Source: Bordetella parapertussis (GTDB lineage Bacteria > Cyanobacteriota > Cyanobacteriia > PCC-6307 > Cyanobiaceae). Taken from it: 22,567 bases of DNA. The first letter of the stretch is position 1, and each line of letters begins with the position of its first letter. The stretch is taken from positions 1 through 22,567 of the forward strand of contig CALPMR020000014.1 of the NCBI GenBank assembly GCA_943324725.2, written 5' to 3'. The position numbers were made by a program, and so were the translations under genes. Below are positions 1 to 7,818 of this stretch, piece by piece. The notes beneath the pieces were generated by a model that was not told where the DNA came from, did not search any database, and saw only the letters and a list, made by a program, of their open reading frames with translations.

Positions 1-856
1 AGCGGGGCAGCATCTCGCGTGGGATCGGCGCATTCAGCAGCAGCTCGGTGCGGTCTTCGCCGGGGCGGGCACTGTGGAACACCCGGTAGAAGCGGCTGAT
101 GCGGGCCACCGCTTCCTCGGCGCAGCTGGCCTCGACGATCAGATCGACGTCCTCCGCTGAAATCAGCTGGCGCTCGGCCAGCACCTGGTGGATGCTCTGC
201 TTCCACTGGCACCAGAAGTCATCGCCGGCGGGGGCCAGCAGCACCAGGGGGATCGGCGGCGTGCGACCGGTCTGGATCAGGGTCAGGCATTCGAACAGTT
301 CATCGAGGGTGCCGAAGCCACCGGGCATCACCAGCAGGGCATCGCTCTCGCGCAGAAAGAAGAGCTTGCGGGTGAAGAAGTAGCGGAAGAACAGCAGCCG
401 GCCTTCCGAGGCACTGACAAAGCGATTGGCGTGCTGCTCGAAGGGCAGATCGACATTGAGGCCGATGCTGTGCTCACAGCCGGCGCCGCTGTTGGCGCCT
501 TCCATGACGCCACCACCGGCGCCGGTCATCACCTCGAAGCCCGCTTCCACCGCCAGGCGGGCCACCTGCTCGGCCAGCGCGTAACAGGGATCCTGGACCT
601 GGGTGCGGGCCGAGCCGAAGACGGTGATCTTGCGGGCCGCCCTGCGTGGCCGGAACACCTCCAGGGCCTCACTGATGTCGGCCAGACAGCCGCTCACCAG
701 GCGCCAGGCATCGGCTTCATTCTCATCGCGCGCCACCTCCAGCAGGGAGATGACGGCATGCTCGATGAAGCGCCGTTGCGGATGGCCTTCCAGTTGGGAG
801 GCCAGGGCCTGGAGGGGGCTGCGCGGGCTGGCGGCGGCGGGAGGAACGGGGCTCAG
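1..856 (-). CDS. LOG-family (TIGR00730-type) Rossmann-fold protein, 3' end cut by window edge
   Basis: I translated this frame by hand; it stays open to base 1, so the C-terminus lies outside the window. Landmarks in order are a helical N-terminus ([20 protein letters not shown]), the first strand ITVFGSART, the nucleotide-binding segment [13 protein letters not shown], then GLNV and [12 protein letters not shown], and the LOG signature PGGFGTLDE at about 299-328, followed by [14 protein letters not shown] proteins are cytokinin-riboside 5'-monophosphate phosphoribohydrolases or related nucleotide hydrolases. The long cyanobacterial form seen here has not, to my knowledge, been assigned a substrate. 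The start is unclear. No ATG lies in frame between the core and trxA; the choices are a GTG at 736, which would remove part of the helical region, or a CTG at 856 overlapping the trxA stop. The gene follows trxA directly and may be co-transcribed with it. Confidence 0.85.
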   Translation of the reverse strand, partial: MSPVPPAAASPRSPLQALASQLEGHPQRRFIEHAVISLLEVARDENEADAWRLVSGCLADISEALEVFRPRRAARKITVFGSARTQVQDPCYALAEQVARLAVEAGFEVMTGAGGGVMEGANSGAGCEHSIGLNVDLPFEQHANRFVSASEGRLLFFRYFFTRKLFFLRESDALLVMPGGFGTLDELFECLTLIQTGRTPPIPLVLLAPAGDDFWCQWKQSIHQVLAERQLISAEDVDLIVEASCAEEAVARISRFYRVFHSARPGEDRTELLLNAPIPREMLPR

Positions 857-1176
857 AGGTGTTTGGAAATGGTGCCGGAGAGGGTGGTCTTGGGCACGGC
901 ACCGACGACGGTGTCGACCTTCTCGCCGCCCTTGAACAGCATCAGGGTGGGGATGCTGCGGATGCCGTACTGGCTGGCGACGTTGGGGTTTTCGTCGGTG
1001 TTGAGTTTGAAGACCTTGATCTTGCCCTCGAACTCCTTGGCGATTTCATCGACGATCGGCGCCACCATGCGGCAGGGGCCGCACCAGGGGGCCCAGAAGT
1101 CGACCAGCACGGGCACCTCGCTTTTCAGAACGTCCTGCTCGAAAGAAGCGTCGGAGACGGCGGCAGCGCTGGACAT
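853..1176 (-). CDS. trxA: Thioredoxin (m/x-type, classical)
   Basis: A 107-residue single-domain thioredoxin of normal family length. The active site WCGPC is at residues 31-35 inside [11 protein letters not shown], and the cis-proline loop appears as RSIPTL. It reduces disulfides of target proteins in the cytoplasm and in cyanobacteria is fed by ferredoxin- or NADPH-thioredoxin reductase. The ATG at 1176 is preceded directly by AAAGG. A terminator downstream of guaB3 and a possible promoter at 1202-1231 suggest trxA starts its own transcript. The LOG gene follows with no real gap, so the two may form a small operon. Confidence 0.97.
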   Translation of the reverse strand: MSSAAAVSDASFEQDVLKSEVPVLVDFWAPWCGPCRMVAPIVDEIAKEFEGKIKVFKLNTDENPNVASQYGIRSIPTLMLFKGGEKVDTVVGAVPKTTLSGTISKHL

Positions 1177-1201
1177 CCTTTCGTGGGGTTCGGGTCTGGG
1201 G

Positions 1202-1231
1202 AATCTAGCAACGCCGTTCCGGTGCTACCAA
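1202..1231 (-). promoter_or_regulatory. Candidate sigma70-type promoter for trxA
   Basis: Read on the minus strand, TTGGTA (1231-1226) is followed after 18 bases by TAGATT (1207-1202), about 26 bases before the trxA ATG. The -10 element is good and the -35 element is fair. It sits between the guaB3 terminator and trxA, where a promoter is needed. No transcription start evidence is available. Confidence 0.4.
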
Positions 1232-1280
1232 CCGGAGGGGCCATGGTGTTGCAGGCCTTAAGGCGAGGTGATCGAAAGAC

Positions 1281-1302
1281 AAAAAGCCCGGACGCGCCGG
1301 GC
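1281..1302 (-). terminator. Rho-independent terminator of guaB3
   Basis: On the minus strand GCCCGG (1302-1297), a 5-base loop and CCGGGC (1291-1286) form a perfect 6-bp GC stem, followed at once by five T (1285-1281). It lies about 105 bases past the guaB3 stop and before trxA, so it separates the two transcripts. Confidence 0.78.
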
Positions 1303-1406
1303 CGGGGGGTGTGAGGAGTGTGCGAGCCGGAGCCCCCACGGGTTCAGGCTAGCTCCATCTCGCCCTGAGGCGGGCTCGTCCTGAGGTGAGACTCGCGTGG
1401 GGATCC

Positions 1407-2570
1407 CTACTTGCCCATGCCCAGCTGCTGGGCTTTCTGGTACACCTTGCCCTCGGTGAGCAGGGACGGAGCCACCACCACTTCCACCTGCTGCATCTCC
1501 TTGATCGTGCGGGCGCCGAGCGTGCCCATCGAGGTGCGGATGCAGCCCAGCAGGTTCTGGGTGCCGTCGTCGAGGCCGGCGGGACCCCGCAGGATCTTCT
1601 CGAGGCTGCCGGTGGTGCCCACCTTGATGCGGGTGCCGCGGGGCAGCACCGGGCTGGGAGTGGCCATGCCCCAGTGGAAACCGCGGCCGGGGGCTTCGCT
1701 GGCCCGGGCGATCGGTGAGCCGATCATCACGGCATCGGCGCCACAGGCCAGGCACTTGCAGATGTCACCGCCGGTGACGATGCCGCCATCGGCGACGATC
1801 GGCACATAGCGGCCGCTTTCGCGTTCGTAGTCATCGCGGGCGGCGGCGCAGTCCGCCACGGCGGTGGCCTGGGGAATGCCGATGCCGAGCACGCCGCGGG
1901 AGGTGCAGGCGGCGCCGGGGCCGATACCCACCATCACGCCGGCGGCCCCAGCCCGCATCAGCTGCAGGGCCACCTCGTAGGTGACGCAGTTGCCGAGCAC
2001 GACCGGCACGCCCATGTCGCGGCAGAGGACCTCCAGATCGAGGGTCTCCTGGCCTTCGGGGCCGATGTGTTCGGTGGAGACCACGGTGGCCTGCACGAAG
2101 AACAGATCGGCACCGGCCTCGGCGATCGCCTTGCCGAAGCGCAGCGCCGCCGCCGGGGTGGCGCTGACGGCGGCGATGCAGCCCTGTTGCTTGATCTCAG
2201 CAATGCGCTGGCGGATCAGGTCTTCGCGCACCGGCTGGCTGTAGAGCTCCTGCATCAGGGACACGAACTCCTCTTTGCCGACGGCGGCGATCCGGTCCAG
2301 CACGGGATTGGGATCGTCGTAGCGGCACTGGACCCCTTCCAGGTTCAGCACTCCCAGAGCACCCAGCTTGCCCAGGGCGACGCACATGGCGACATCGACG
2401 ACGCCATCCATGGCGCTGGCGATGATCGGAATCTCGCGGCTGATGCCTGCAAGGGTCCAGCTGCTGTCCGTCACCGCCGGATCGACGGTGCGACCGCCGG
2501 GGACGAGGGCGATCTCATCGATGCCGTAGGCGCGGCGGACGGTTCGGGAACGACCGAGCTGAAGGTTCAC
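1407..2570 (-). CDS. guaB3: GuaB3-type IMP dehydrogenase (no CBS domains)
   Basis: A 387-residue TIM-barrel protein of the IMP dehydrogenase/GMP reductase family. The barrel start is IPIIASAMDGVVD. The catalytic loop GIGPGAACTSR carries the expected nucleophilic cysteine at about residue 222, and the phosphate site reads IVADGGIVTGGD. The two CBS domains of classical GuaB, normally inserted in the barrel, are absent, which is the mark of the GuaB3 group found in cyanobacteria and actinobacteria. It would oxidise IMP to XMP with NAD+, the first step toward GMP. I chose the GTG at 2570 because family members begin at this point (NLQLGRSRTVRRAYGIDEIA); an upstream in-frame start at 2603 would add 11 unconserved residues. 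It is followed by a clear terminator. Confidence 0.92.
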   Translation of the reverse strand: MNLQLGRSRTVRRAYGIDEIALVPGGRTVDPAVTDSSWTLAGISREIPIIASAMDGVVDVAMCVALGKLGALGVLNLEGVQCRYDDPNPVLDRIAAVGKEEFVSLMQELYSQPVREDLIRQRIAEIKQQGCIAAVSATPAAALRFGKAIAEAGADLFFVQATVVSTEHIGPEGQETLDLEVLCRDMGVPVVLGNCVTYEVALQLMRAGAAGVMVGIGPGAACTSRGVLGIGIPQATAVADCAAARDDYERESGRYVPIVADGGIVTGGDICKCLACGADAVMIGSPIARASEAPGRGFHWGMATPSPVLPRGTRIKVGTTGSLEKILRGPAGLDDGTQNLLGCIRTSMGTLGARTIKEMQQVEVVVAPSLLTEGKVYQKAQQLGMGK

Positions 2571-2669
2571 CGGAGACAGGACGCACTCGGGCCAAACTAT
2601 CAACCGGTCCGCAACAGAGCCGGTAGCGCCGGAGCCCGACCGCTGAAACGAGCTGAAAGGGTCGCTCCC

Positions 2670-3566
2670 TCAGTCCTGACCGAGGAAGGCCTGCCAGCGC
2701 TGCTTCCAGGTGGCCAGCACCTGTTCGCGCTCACTGGTTCGGACCATCTTGGTGAGGCCGAAGTGCACCAGGGCGATCAGGCCGGTCAGCTCCAGCAGCC
2801 CCGAAACCAGCGGGATGCGATCGATGCCGCCAACCACGGTGGCGTAGAGCCGCAGGACCAGAATCACCGCGATCAGAAGCGCCACACCCTTGAGTGGGCC
2901 CCGGATCTGCTGCCATTGCCTGTTGAGCTCGCCGGAGCGGAACCAGGCGTTGAGTCGGCCCACCAGCAGCTCCCATTCACCCCCTTCGCCCGCCGTGCCG
3001 GCGGCCGCGTCGAGGGGCGGCACCGCGATCGTGGTGGCAATGCCGGCGGCTGGGACGGGAGGCTCAACCGCGGCTGTCGGTTCAACGGGGAGCGGGGGTT
3101 CAACGGATGGGTCGGCTGTGGCCGGGCTGGCGGCTGGCGCCGGTTCCGGGCTGGAGAATGCCGGTTCCCAGGGCGGTGTCGGCGTTGGCGGCGACCACGG
3201 GGCCGCTGGCTCGGGCACCGCCTCCGCCCGGGCCTCACTGTCCCGGGGCTCGCCGTCCAGTGGTTCTGTCACGGCCCCGGCCTCGGTCGTGCTCACAGAG
3301 CTGTCCCAGGAGGCGCTGGCCGTGGCGTCAGCCGGGGCTTGCTGCCAGGAGCCCTCAGAGCGTGTTCCAGAGGTCTCCCAGGGGGCGTCGCCCGCCGTGC
3401 TGTCGACCGTCCCTTCCGCACCGGCATGGGCGGCGACGTCGTCGGAGTGGCTGGCGGCGACATCGCCGGAGTGACTGGCGGCGACATCGCCGGAGGGGCG
3501 GGGGGCGGCGTCGACGGCAGCGTTCTCGCCGGGGGCGAAATCCGGTGAAAGGGGGGTCTCGGCCAT
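2670..3566 (-). CDS. CAAD-domain (CURT1-like) membrane protein with long disordered N-terminus
   Basis: A 298-residue protein. Residues 1 to about 195 are low-complexity (Ala, Pro, Glu, Ser, Thr) with no recognisable fold. The C-terminal ~100 residues match the CAAD pattern: an amphipathic helix around ELLVGRLNAWFRSGELNRQW, two hydrophobic segments (GVALLIAVILVLRLYATVV and LLELTGLIALVHFGLTKMV), and a short charged tail. CAAD domains anchor some cyanobacterial aminoacyl-tRNA synthetases to membranes, and the related plant CURT1 proteins curve thylakoids. No synthetase domain is present here, so a thylakoid structural role is the better guess. The start at 3566 (MAETPLSPDF) is preferred to a longer Arg-rich extension. 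The gene is co-oriented with the HcyBio-like gene upstream. Confidence 0.75.
   Translation of the reverse strand: MAETPLSPDFAPGENAAVDAAPRPSGDVAASHSGDVAASHSDDVAAHAGAEGTVDSTAGDAPWETSGTRSEGSWQQAPADATASASWDSSVSTTEAGAVTEPLDGEPRDSEARAEAVPEPAAPWSPPTPTPPWEPAFSSPEPAPAASPATADPSVEPPLPVEPTAAVEPPVPAAGIATTIAVPPLDAAAGTAGEGGEWELLVGRLNAWFRSGELNRQWQQIRGPLKGVALLIAVILVLRLYATVVGGIDRIPLVSGLLELTGLIALVHFGLTKMVRTSEREQVLATWKQRWQAFLGQD
3431..3496 (-). repeat. 24-bp in-frame tandem repeat in the CAAD gene
   Basis: Units start at 3431, 3455 and 3479; the third is partial. Units one and two differ at only a few positions. They encode the repeated peptide SGDVAASH in the disordered N-terminus of the CAAD protein. The repeat is in frame, so a change in copy number would keep the gene open. 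Confidence 0.85.
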
Positions 3567-3636
3567 GGGGACGGGTTGGGCTGGGCGGAGCTTACGGCCG
3601 TTTGCCCGGCAGCGTCCCGGAGCCGCTGACACCGCC

Positions 3637-4818
3637 TCAGGTTTCCAGGGGGATCAGGCCGGGCCGCTGGGACAGCGGTTGCAGCGGCAGCCGCAGCGGG
3701 AAACGATCGTCGATCAGGCGCTGCACCAGTTCAGCGGCCATGGCCGCCGCCAGCCGCGGGCTGTGGGCCGGCGCCGCCGGGATCAGGCGGCCGTCCACCT
3801 GGATGCGTCCCGCCTTGAGGTCGCTGTACGGAACCCCGCCGAAGCTGGGCTTGAGCCGCCTTGGAACCGAGATGTCGAGCACCGGTGCCTCGAGGTCCGC
3901 GTCGCTGGCGGCGGCCTGGCGGGCGATGCTGCCGTTGAGCAGGGGCACGGGCGCGGCGATCGCCACCAGCAGGGCACTGCCATGGCCCTCGAAATAGGCC
4001 GCCCGCAGCCAGCGGGGATCGAGCTCCTGCAGATCCACGCTCACCGCCGCCACAGCTCCCGGGGAGCGCGCATGGCCACTGGCCAGGCGCCTGGGCCGGG
4101 GTTGGTGGGAGCTGCCGCTGCCGACCACCCAGCCGATGGCGCCGCCCACCAGCACCGGCGAGCCCGGCCCCAGCAGGCTCAGGCCGGGCATCACCAGACC
4201 GATGCTGTCGGCGCCAGCGCAGGTGTACAGGGCGTTGGCCCAGGGGCCCAGCAGGGGGCCGTAGGGGCTGCGGATCAGGCCTTCGGCGCTGCTCACCGCC
4301 ACCAGGCCGTTTTCGCCGATCGCCCGGTGCAGCAGCAGCCGGCCCATGCCGATCTGCTCCAGGGCGATGCGGGTGTTGAGTTCGCGGCGGGGCTGCAGTG
4401 GCGTGACCTCGCCGGCGGCGCTCAGTTCGACGCTCTCCCCGGCCAGCAGGGCGGCCAGCACCTGGGCGCCGCCGTGTCGCTGGCCATCGGAGCGAGCCCC
4501 GGCGATCGGCAGCACCAGATCGCTGCCGGCGCCGCCGGCCAGGCCGGCCACGCCGTCGAGCTGGGGATCCCGCAGCCGGATCGGTGGGTCGGTGGCACCA
4601 AGGCTGAGATGCAGGCTGGCCTGATCGCTGAACTCGGCGTTGGCCGCCACCACCACATCGGTCTGCGCGTAGGCCTGGCTGAGGCCCTGCTGCCGCACCA
4701 ATTGCTGAAAATCGGCGGCGATCAGCACCCGCAACTGGCCGTCCCGCTGCCGCTGCTGCAGCTCCGCCTCGCTGCGCGGGGCCAGTGAGGCGCCCGTATC
4801 CCCCCTCATCGGATCCAT
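3637..4818 (-). CDS. DUF39/HcyBio family protein (homocysteine biosynthesis-like)
   Basis: A 393-residue protein that I recognise as HcyBio/DUF39 from the segment IRLRDPQLDGVAGLAGGAGSD, the glycine-rich gating region GGAQVLAALLAGESVEL, and the core GSPVLVGGAIGWVVGSGSSH. In methanogens this family takes part in converting aspartate semialdehyde to homocysteine, usually with a ferredoxin-like partner. No ferredoxin-like or NIL-domain gene is adjacent here. The start is taken at the ATG at 4818; a second ATG at 4809 is equally possible. The gene is divergent from gyrA and lies upstream of the CAAD gene on the same strand. The family assignment is from recalled motifs, and the substrate in cyanobacteria is not known to me. 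Confidence 0.72.
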   Translation of the reverse strand: MDPMRGDTGASLAPRSEAELQQRQRDGQLRVLIAADFQQLVRQQGLSQAYAQTDVVVAANAEFSDQASLHLSLGATDPPIRLRDPQLDGVAGLAGGAGSDLVLPIAGARSDGQRHGGAQVLAALLAGESVELSAAGEVTPLQPRRELNTRIALEQIGMGRLLLHRAIGENGLVAVSSAEGLIRSPYGPLLGPWANALYTCAGADSIGLVMPGLSLLGPGSPVLVGGAIGWVVGSGSSHQPRPRRLASGHARSPGAVAAVSVDLQELDPRWLRAAYFEGHGSALLVAIAAPVPLLNGSIARQAAASDADLEAPVLDISVPRRLKPSFGGVPYSDLKAGRIQVDGRLIPAAPAHSPRLAAAMAAELVQRLIDDRFPLRLPLQPLSQRPGLIPLET

Positions 4819-4884
4819 CCTGCGGCCGATTGAGCCTGTTGTAGAGGCCTTAGGTAGACTGCACCCTGCTTCAGGCGGTCATGC
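4819..4884. promoter_or_regulatory. Divergent intergenic region, HcyBio / gyrA
   Basis: These 66 bases must hold both start regions. For gyrA, TAGACT (4855-4860) is a plausible -10 about 25 bases before the ATG, with TTGAGC (4830-4835) a poor -35 at a 19-base spacing. I see no clear minus-strand promoter and no palindrome. Two ATGs (4881 and 4885) overlap in different frames; the second opens gyrA. Confidence 0.4.
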
Positions 4885-7728
4885 ATGGCGGATCCCACCG
4901 GACCCACTGGCTCTTCAGACGAACCAAAAGGACCTGGTGAATCCGACGGACGGATCATCCTCACAGACCTCCGTAACGAGATGTCGCGCTCCTATCTGGA
5001 GTATGCGATGAGCGTGATCGTGGGTCGGGCCCTGCCCGATGCCCGCGATGGTCTCAAGCCGGTGCATCGGCGCATCCTCTACGCGATGTATGAGCTGGGC
5101 CTCACCAGCGACAGGCCCTACCGCAAGTGCGCCCGTGTGGTGGGTGAGGTGCTCGGTAAGTACCACCCCCACGGCGACACGGCGGTGTACGACGCCCTGG
5201 TGCGCATGGCCCAGGACTTCTCGATGCGCATGCCCCTGGTCGATGGCCACGGCAACTTCGGCTCGGTCGACAACGATCCACCGGCGGCGATGCGGTACAC
5301 CGAATCGCGCCTGCAGGCCCTCACCACCGACAGCCTGCTGGAGGACATCGAGAGCGAAACGGTCGATTTCATCGACAACTTCGACGGTTCCCAGCAGGAA
5401 CCCACCGTGATGCCGGCGCGGATTCCGCAGCTGCTGCTCAACGGCTCCACCGGCATCGCCGTGGGGATGGCCACCAACATCCCCCCCCACAACCTCACCG
5501 AGCTGATCGATGGCCTGCTGGCCCTGATCGCCGACCCCGAGCTCGACGATCGGCTGCTGACTTCGATCATTCCAGGGCCCGACTTCCCCACCGGCGGCCA
5601 GATCCTCGGCCGGCGCGGCATCCGTGAGATGTATGCCAGCGGCCGCGGCTCGGTGACGATGCGGGGCGTCGCCAACATCGAGACGGTTGAGGCCAAGGGC
5701 CGGCCCGATCGCGATGCGGTGATCATCACCGAACTCCCTTATCAGACCAACAAGGCGGCCCTGATCGAGCGCATCGCCGACATGGTCAACGACAAGAAGC
5801 TCGATGGCATCGCCGACATCCGCGACGAGAGCGATCGCGATGGCATGCGCATCGTCATTGAATTGCGCCGGGACGCCTACCCCCAGGTGGTGCTCAATAA
5901 CCTGTTCAAGCTCACGCCTCTGCAGAGCAATTTCAGCGCCTACATGCTGGCGTTGGTGAACGGGGAGCCGATCGTGCTCACCCTGCGCCGCATGTTGGAG
6001 GTGTTCCTCGACTTCCGGGTCGAGACGATCGAGCGCCGCACCCGCTATCTGCTGCGCAAAGCCGAAGAGCGCGACCACATCCTGCTCGGTCTGCTGATCG
6101 CCCTCGACAATCTCGACGCGATCATTGTGCTGATCCGGGCCGCCGCCGATACGGCCACGGCCCGGCGGGGGCTGGTGGAGCAGTTCGGCCTCAGCGATCT
6201 TCAGGCCGACGCCATCCTGCAGATGCAGCTGCGGCGGCTCACCGCTCTGGAGGCCGACAAAATCCGGCTCGAGCACGACGATCTGCAGGCCAAGATCACC
6301 GATTACAAGGACATCCTGGCTCGCCGCGAGCGGGTGTTTGCCCTGATCGTCGAGGAGCTGCAGACGCTGCGCAGCCGCTATGACTCCCCCCGCCGCACCG
6401 AGATTCTCGATCTCGAAGGCGGCCTCGAAGACATCGATCTGATCGCCAATGAGCGCTCGGTGGTGATGCTCACCGAGAACGGCTATCTGAAGCGGATGCC
6501 GGTGAATGAGTTCGAGGCCACCAGCCGCGGTACCCGCGGCAAGGCCGGCACCAAGAGCCAGGGCGAAGAGGCGGTGAAGCTGTTCATCAGCTGCAACGAT
6601 CACGATGCCCTGCTGCTCTTCTCCGATCGCGGTGTTGTCTATTCGCTGCCGGCCTATCGGGTGCCGATGTGCAGCCGGGCCGCCAAGGGCACGCCGATCG
6701 TGCAGCTGCTGCCGATCCCGCGCGAGGAGGCGATCACGTCGCTGTTGTCCGTGAGTGCCTTCGAAGACGACGTGCAACTGGTGATGCTCACCAGCGGCGG
6801 CTATGTGAAGCGCACGCGCCTTTCGGCCTTCAGCAACATCCGCTCCAATGGTCTGATCGCCATCTCGCTGGAAGACGGCGATGATCTGCGCTGGGTAAGG
6901 CTCGCTCTGCCCGGCGACAGTGTGCTGATCGGCTCGCTCAAGGGCATGACGATCCACTTCCGTCTCAGCGATGAGGAGCTGCGGCCCCTGGGACGCACCG
7001 CCCGGGGGGTGCGTGCCATGAACCTGCGTGAAGCGGACCAGCTGGTCAGCATGGATGTGTTGCCGGCGGAGCTCGCCGATCGGGTGGCCAGTTCCGAACA
7101 GGCTGAGGAAGAGGGCGAAGCCGGCGATGGGGCCGAGGAGATCGTCACCGCCAGCGAGGGCCCCTGGGTGCTGGTGGCCAGTGCCAGCGGCCTGGGCAAG
7201 CGGGTGCCGGTGGACCAGTTCCGCCTGCAGAAGCGGGCCGGCATGGGCTTGCGGGCGATCAAGTTCCGCCGCGAGGGCGACGTGCTGGTGGGACTCAAGG
7301 TGCTGGGGGCCGGGGAGGAGCTGCTGCTGGTGAGCGAGCGGGGTGTGATCGTGCGCATGAAGGCCGACGCCATTCCGCAGCAATCGCGGGCGGCCACCGG
7401 TGTGCGCCTGCAGCGCCTCGATGCCGGTGATCGCCTCAGCGAGGTGGTGCTGGTGCCCCCGGCTGCGGAGGAGGACGACACCGAAGCGCTCACCGCCGCC
7501 GGCACGAGTGCCGCCGCGACAACCGTCGCCGCCACCACGGCCGCCGGGGCCCCCGCCGCTGGCCCCCTCGCCATCGAGGCAACTGCTGCTGAAGAGGCCA
7601 CTGCTGCCGAGGAGGCGATTCCCGCCGACAGCACGACCGCCGAACTCGCTGCCGCCGTTGAAAGCCCCGCCGCTGACTCCGCCGGCCCGGAAGCAGAGGG
7701 CGATGACCTCCCTGGCAGCGAGGCCTAG
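4885..7728 (+). CDS. gyrA: DNA gyrase subunit A
   Basis: A 947-residue type IIA topoisomerase A subunit that cuts and rejoins DNA and, with GyrB, adds negative supercoils. The catalytic tyrosine is Y138 in AAMRYTE. The quinolone-determining region reads [17 protein letters not shown], with threonine at the position of E. coli Ser83 and aspartate at that of Asp87. Six beta-pinwheel blades follow, with repeats such as [18 protein letters not shown]. The GyrA box that is QRRGGKG in E. coli is degenerate here (SRGTRGKAG near residue 550). Acidic linkers interrupt the last blades, and residues ~865-947 are an Ala/Thr/Glu low-complexity tail not needed by the fold. The start is MADPTGPTG at 4885. 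Confidence 0.97.
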   Translation: MADPTGPTGSSDEPKGPGESDGRIILTDLRNEMSRSYLEYAMSVIVGRALPDARDGLKPVHRRILYAMYELGLTSDRPYRKCARVVGEVLGKYHPHGDTAVYDALVRMAQDFSMRMPLVDGHGNFGSVDNDPPAAMRYTESRLQALTTDSLLEDIESETVDFIDNFDGSQQEPTVMPARIPQLLLNGSTGIAVGMATNIPPHNLTELIDGLLALIADPELDDRLLTSIIPGPDFPTGGQILGRRGIREMYASGRGSVTMRGVANIETVEAKGRPDRDAVIITELPYQTNKAALIERIADMVNDKKLDGIADIRDESDRDGMRIVIELRRDAYPQVVLNNLFKLTPLQSNFSAYMLALVNGEPIVLTLRRMLEVFLDFRVETIERRTRYLLRKAEERDHILLGLLIALDNLDAIIVLIRAAADTATARRGLVEQFGLSDLQADAILQMQLRRLTALEADKIRLEHDDLQAKITDYKDILARRERVFALIVEELQTLRSRYDSPRRTEILDLEGGLEDIDLIANERSVVMLTENGYLKRMPVNEFEATSRGTRGKAGTKSQGEEAVKLFISCNDHDALLLFSDRGVVYSLPAYRVPMCSRAAKGTPIVQLLPIPREEAITSLLSVSAFEDDVQLVMLTSGGYVKRTRLSAFSNIRSNGLIAISLEDGDDLRWVRLALPGDSVLIGSLKGMTIHFRLSDEELRPLGRTARGVRAMNLREADQLVSMDVLPAELADRVASSEQAEEEGEAGDGAEEIVTASEGPWVLVASASGLGKRVPVDQFRLQKRAGMGLRAIKFRREGDVLVGLKVLGAGEELLLVSERGVIVRMKADAIPQQSRAATGVRLQRLDAGDRLSEVVLVPPAAEEDDTEALTAAGTSAAATTVAATTAAGAPAAGPLAIEATAAEEATAAEEAIPADSTTAELAAAVESPAADSAGPEAEGDDLPGSEA

Positions 7729-7735
7729 GAGGGCT

Positions 7736-7751
7736 GGCCGGGGATCCGGCC
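7736..7751. terminator. Possible hairpin between convergent gyrA and glutaminase genes
   Basis: GGCCGG (7736-7741), a 4-base loop and CCGGCC (7746-7751) make a perfect 6-bp stem just after the gyrA stop. There is no T-tract on either strand, so it is a weak terminator candidate that could serve either gene. The rest of the 90-base gap shows nothing further. Confidence 0.35.
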
Positions 7752-7818
7752 CGGGGCAAGCCGGCAGCAACGCTTGAACGGGCAGACGACCGAGGCGGGG
7801 GCCTGCATGACCTGAAGC

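Noticed and set aside
188..1261. Plus-strand open frame opposite the LOG and trxA genes
   Set aside because: Opposite strand carries two clear protein families; the frame has no sensible protein features.
1334..1402. CCCCACG ... CGTGGGG long-range inverted repeat after the guaB3 stop
   Set aside because: Only 7 bp with a 55-base loop, and the true terminator lies further downstream.
2067..3548. Plus-strand open frame of 493 codons opposite guaB3 and CAAD
   Set aside because: Gly/Arg-rich shadow of two supported genes on the minus strand.
4915..7770. Very long open frame (951 codons) antisense to gyrA
   Set aside because: It mirrors gyrA codon by codon, is rich in His/Gln/Arg, and has no recognisable domain; long antisense frames are expected in GC-rich genes.
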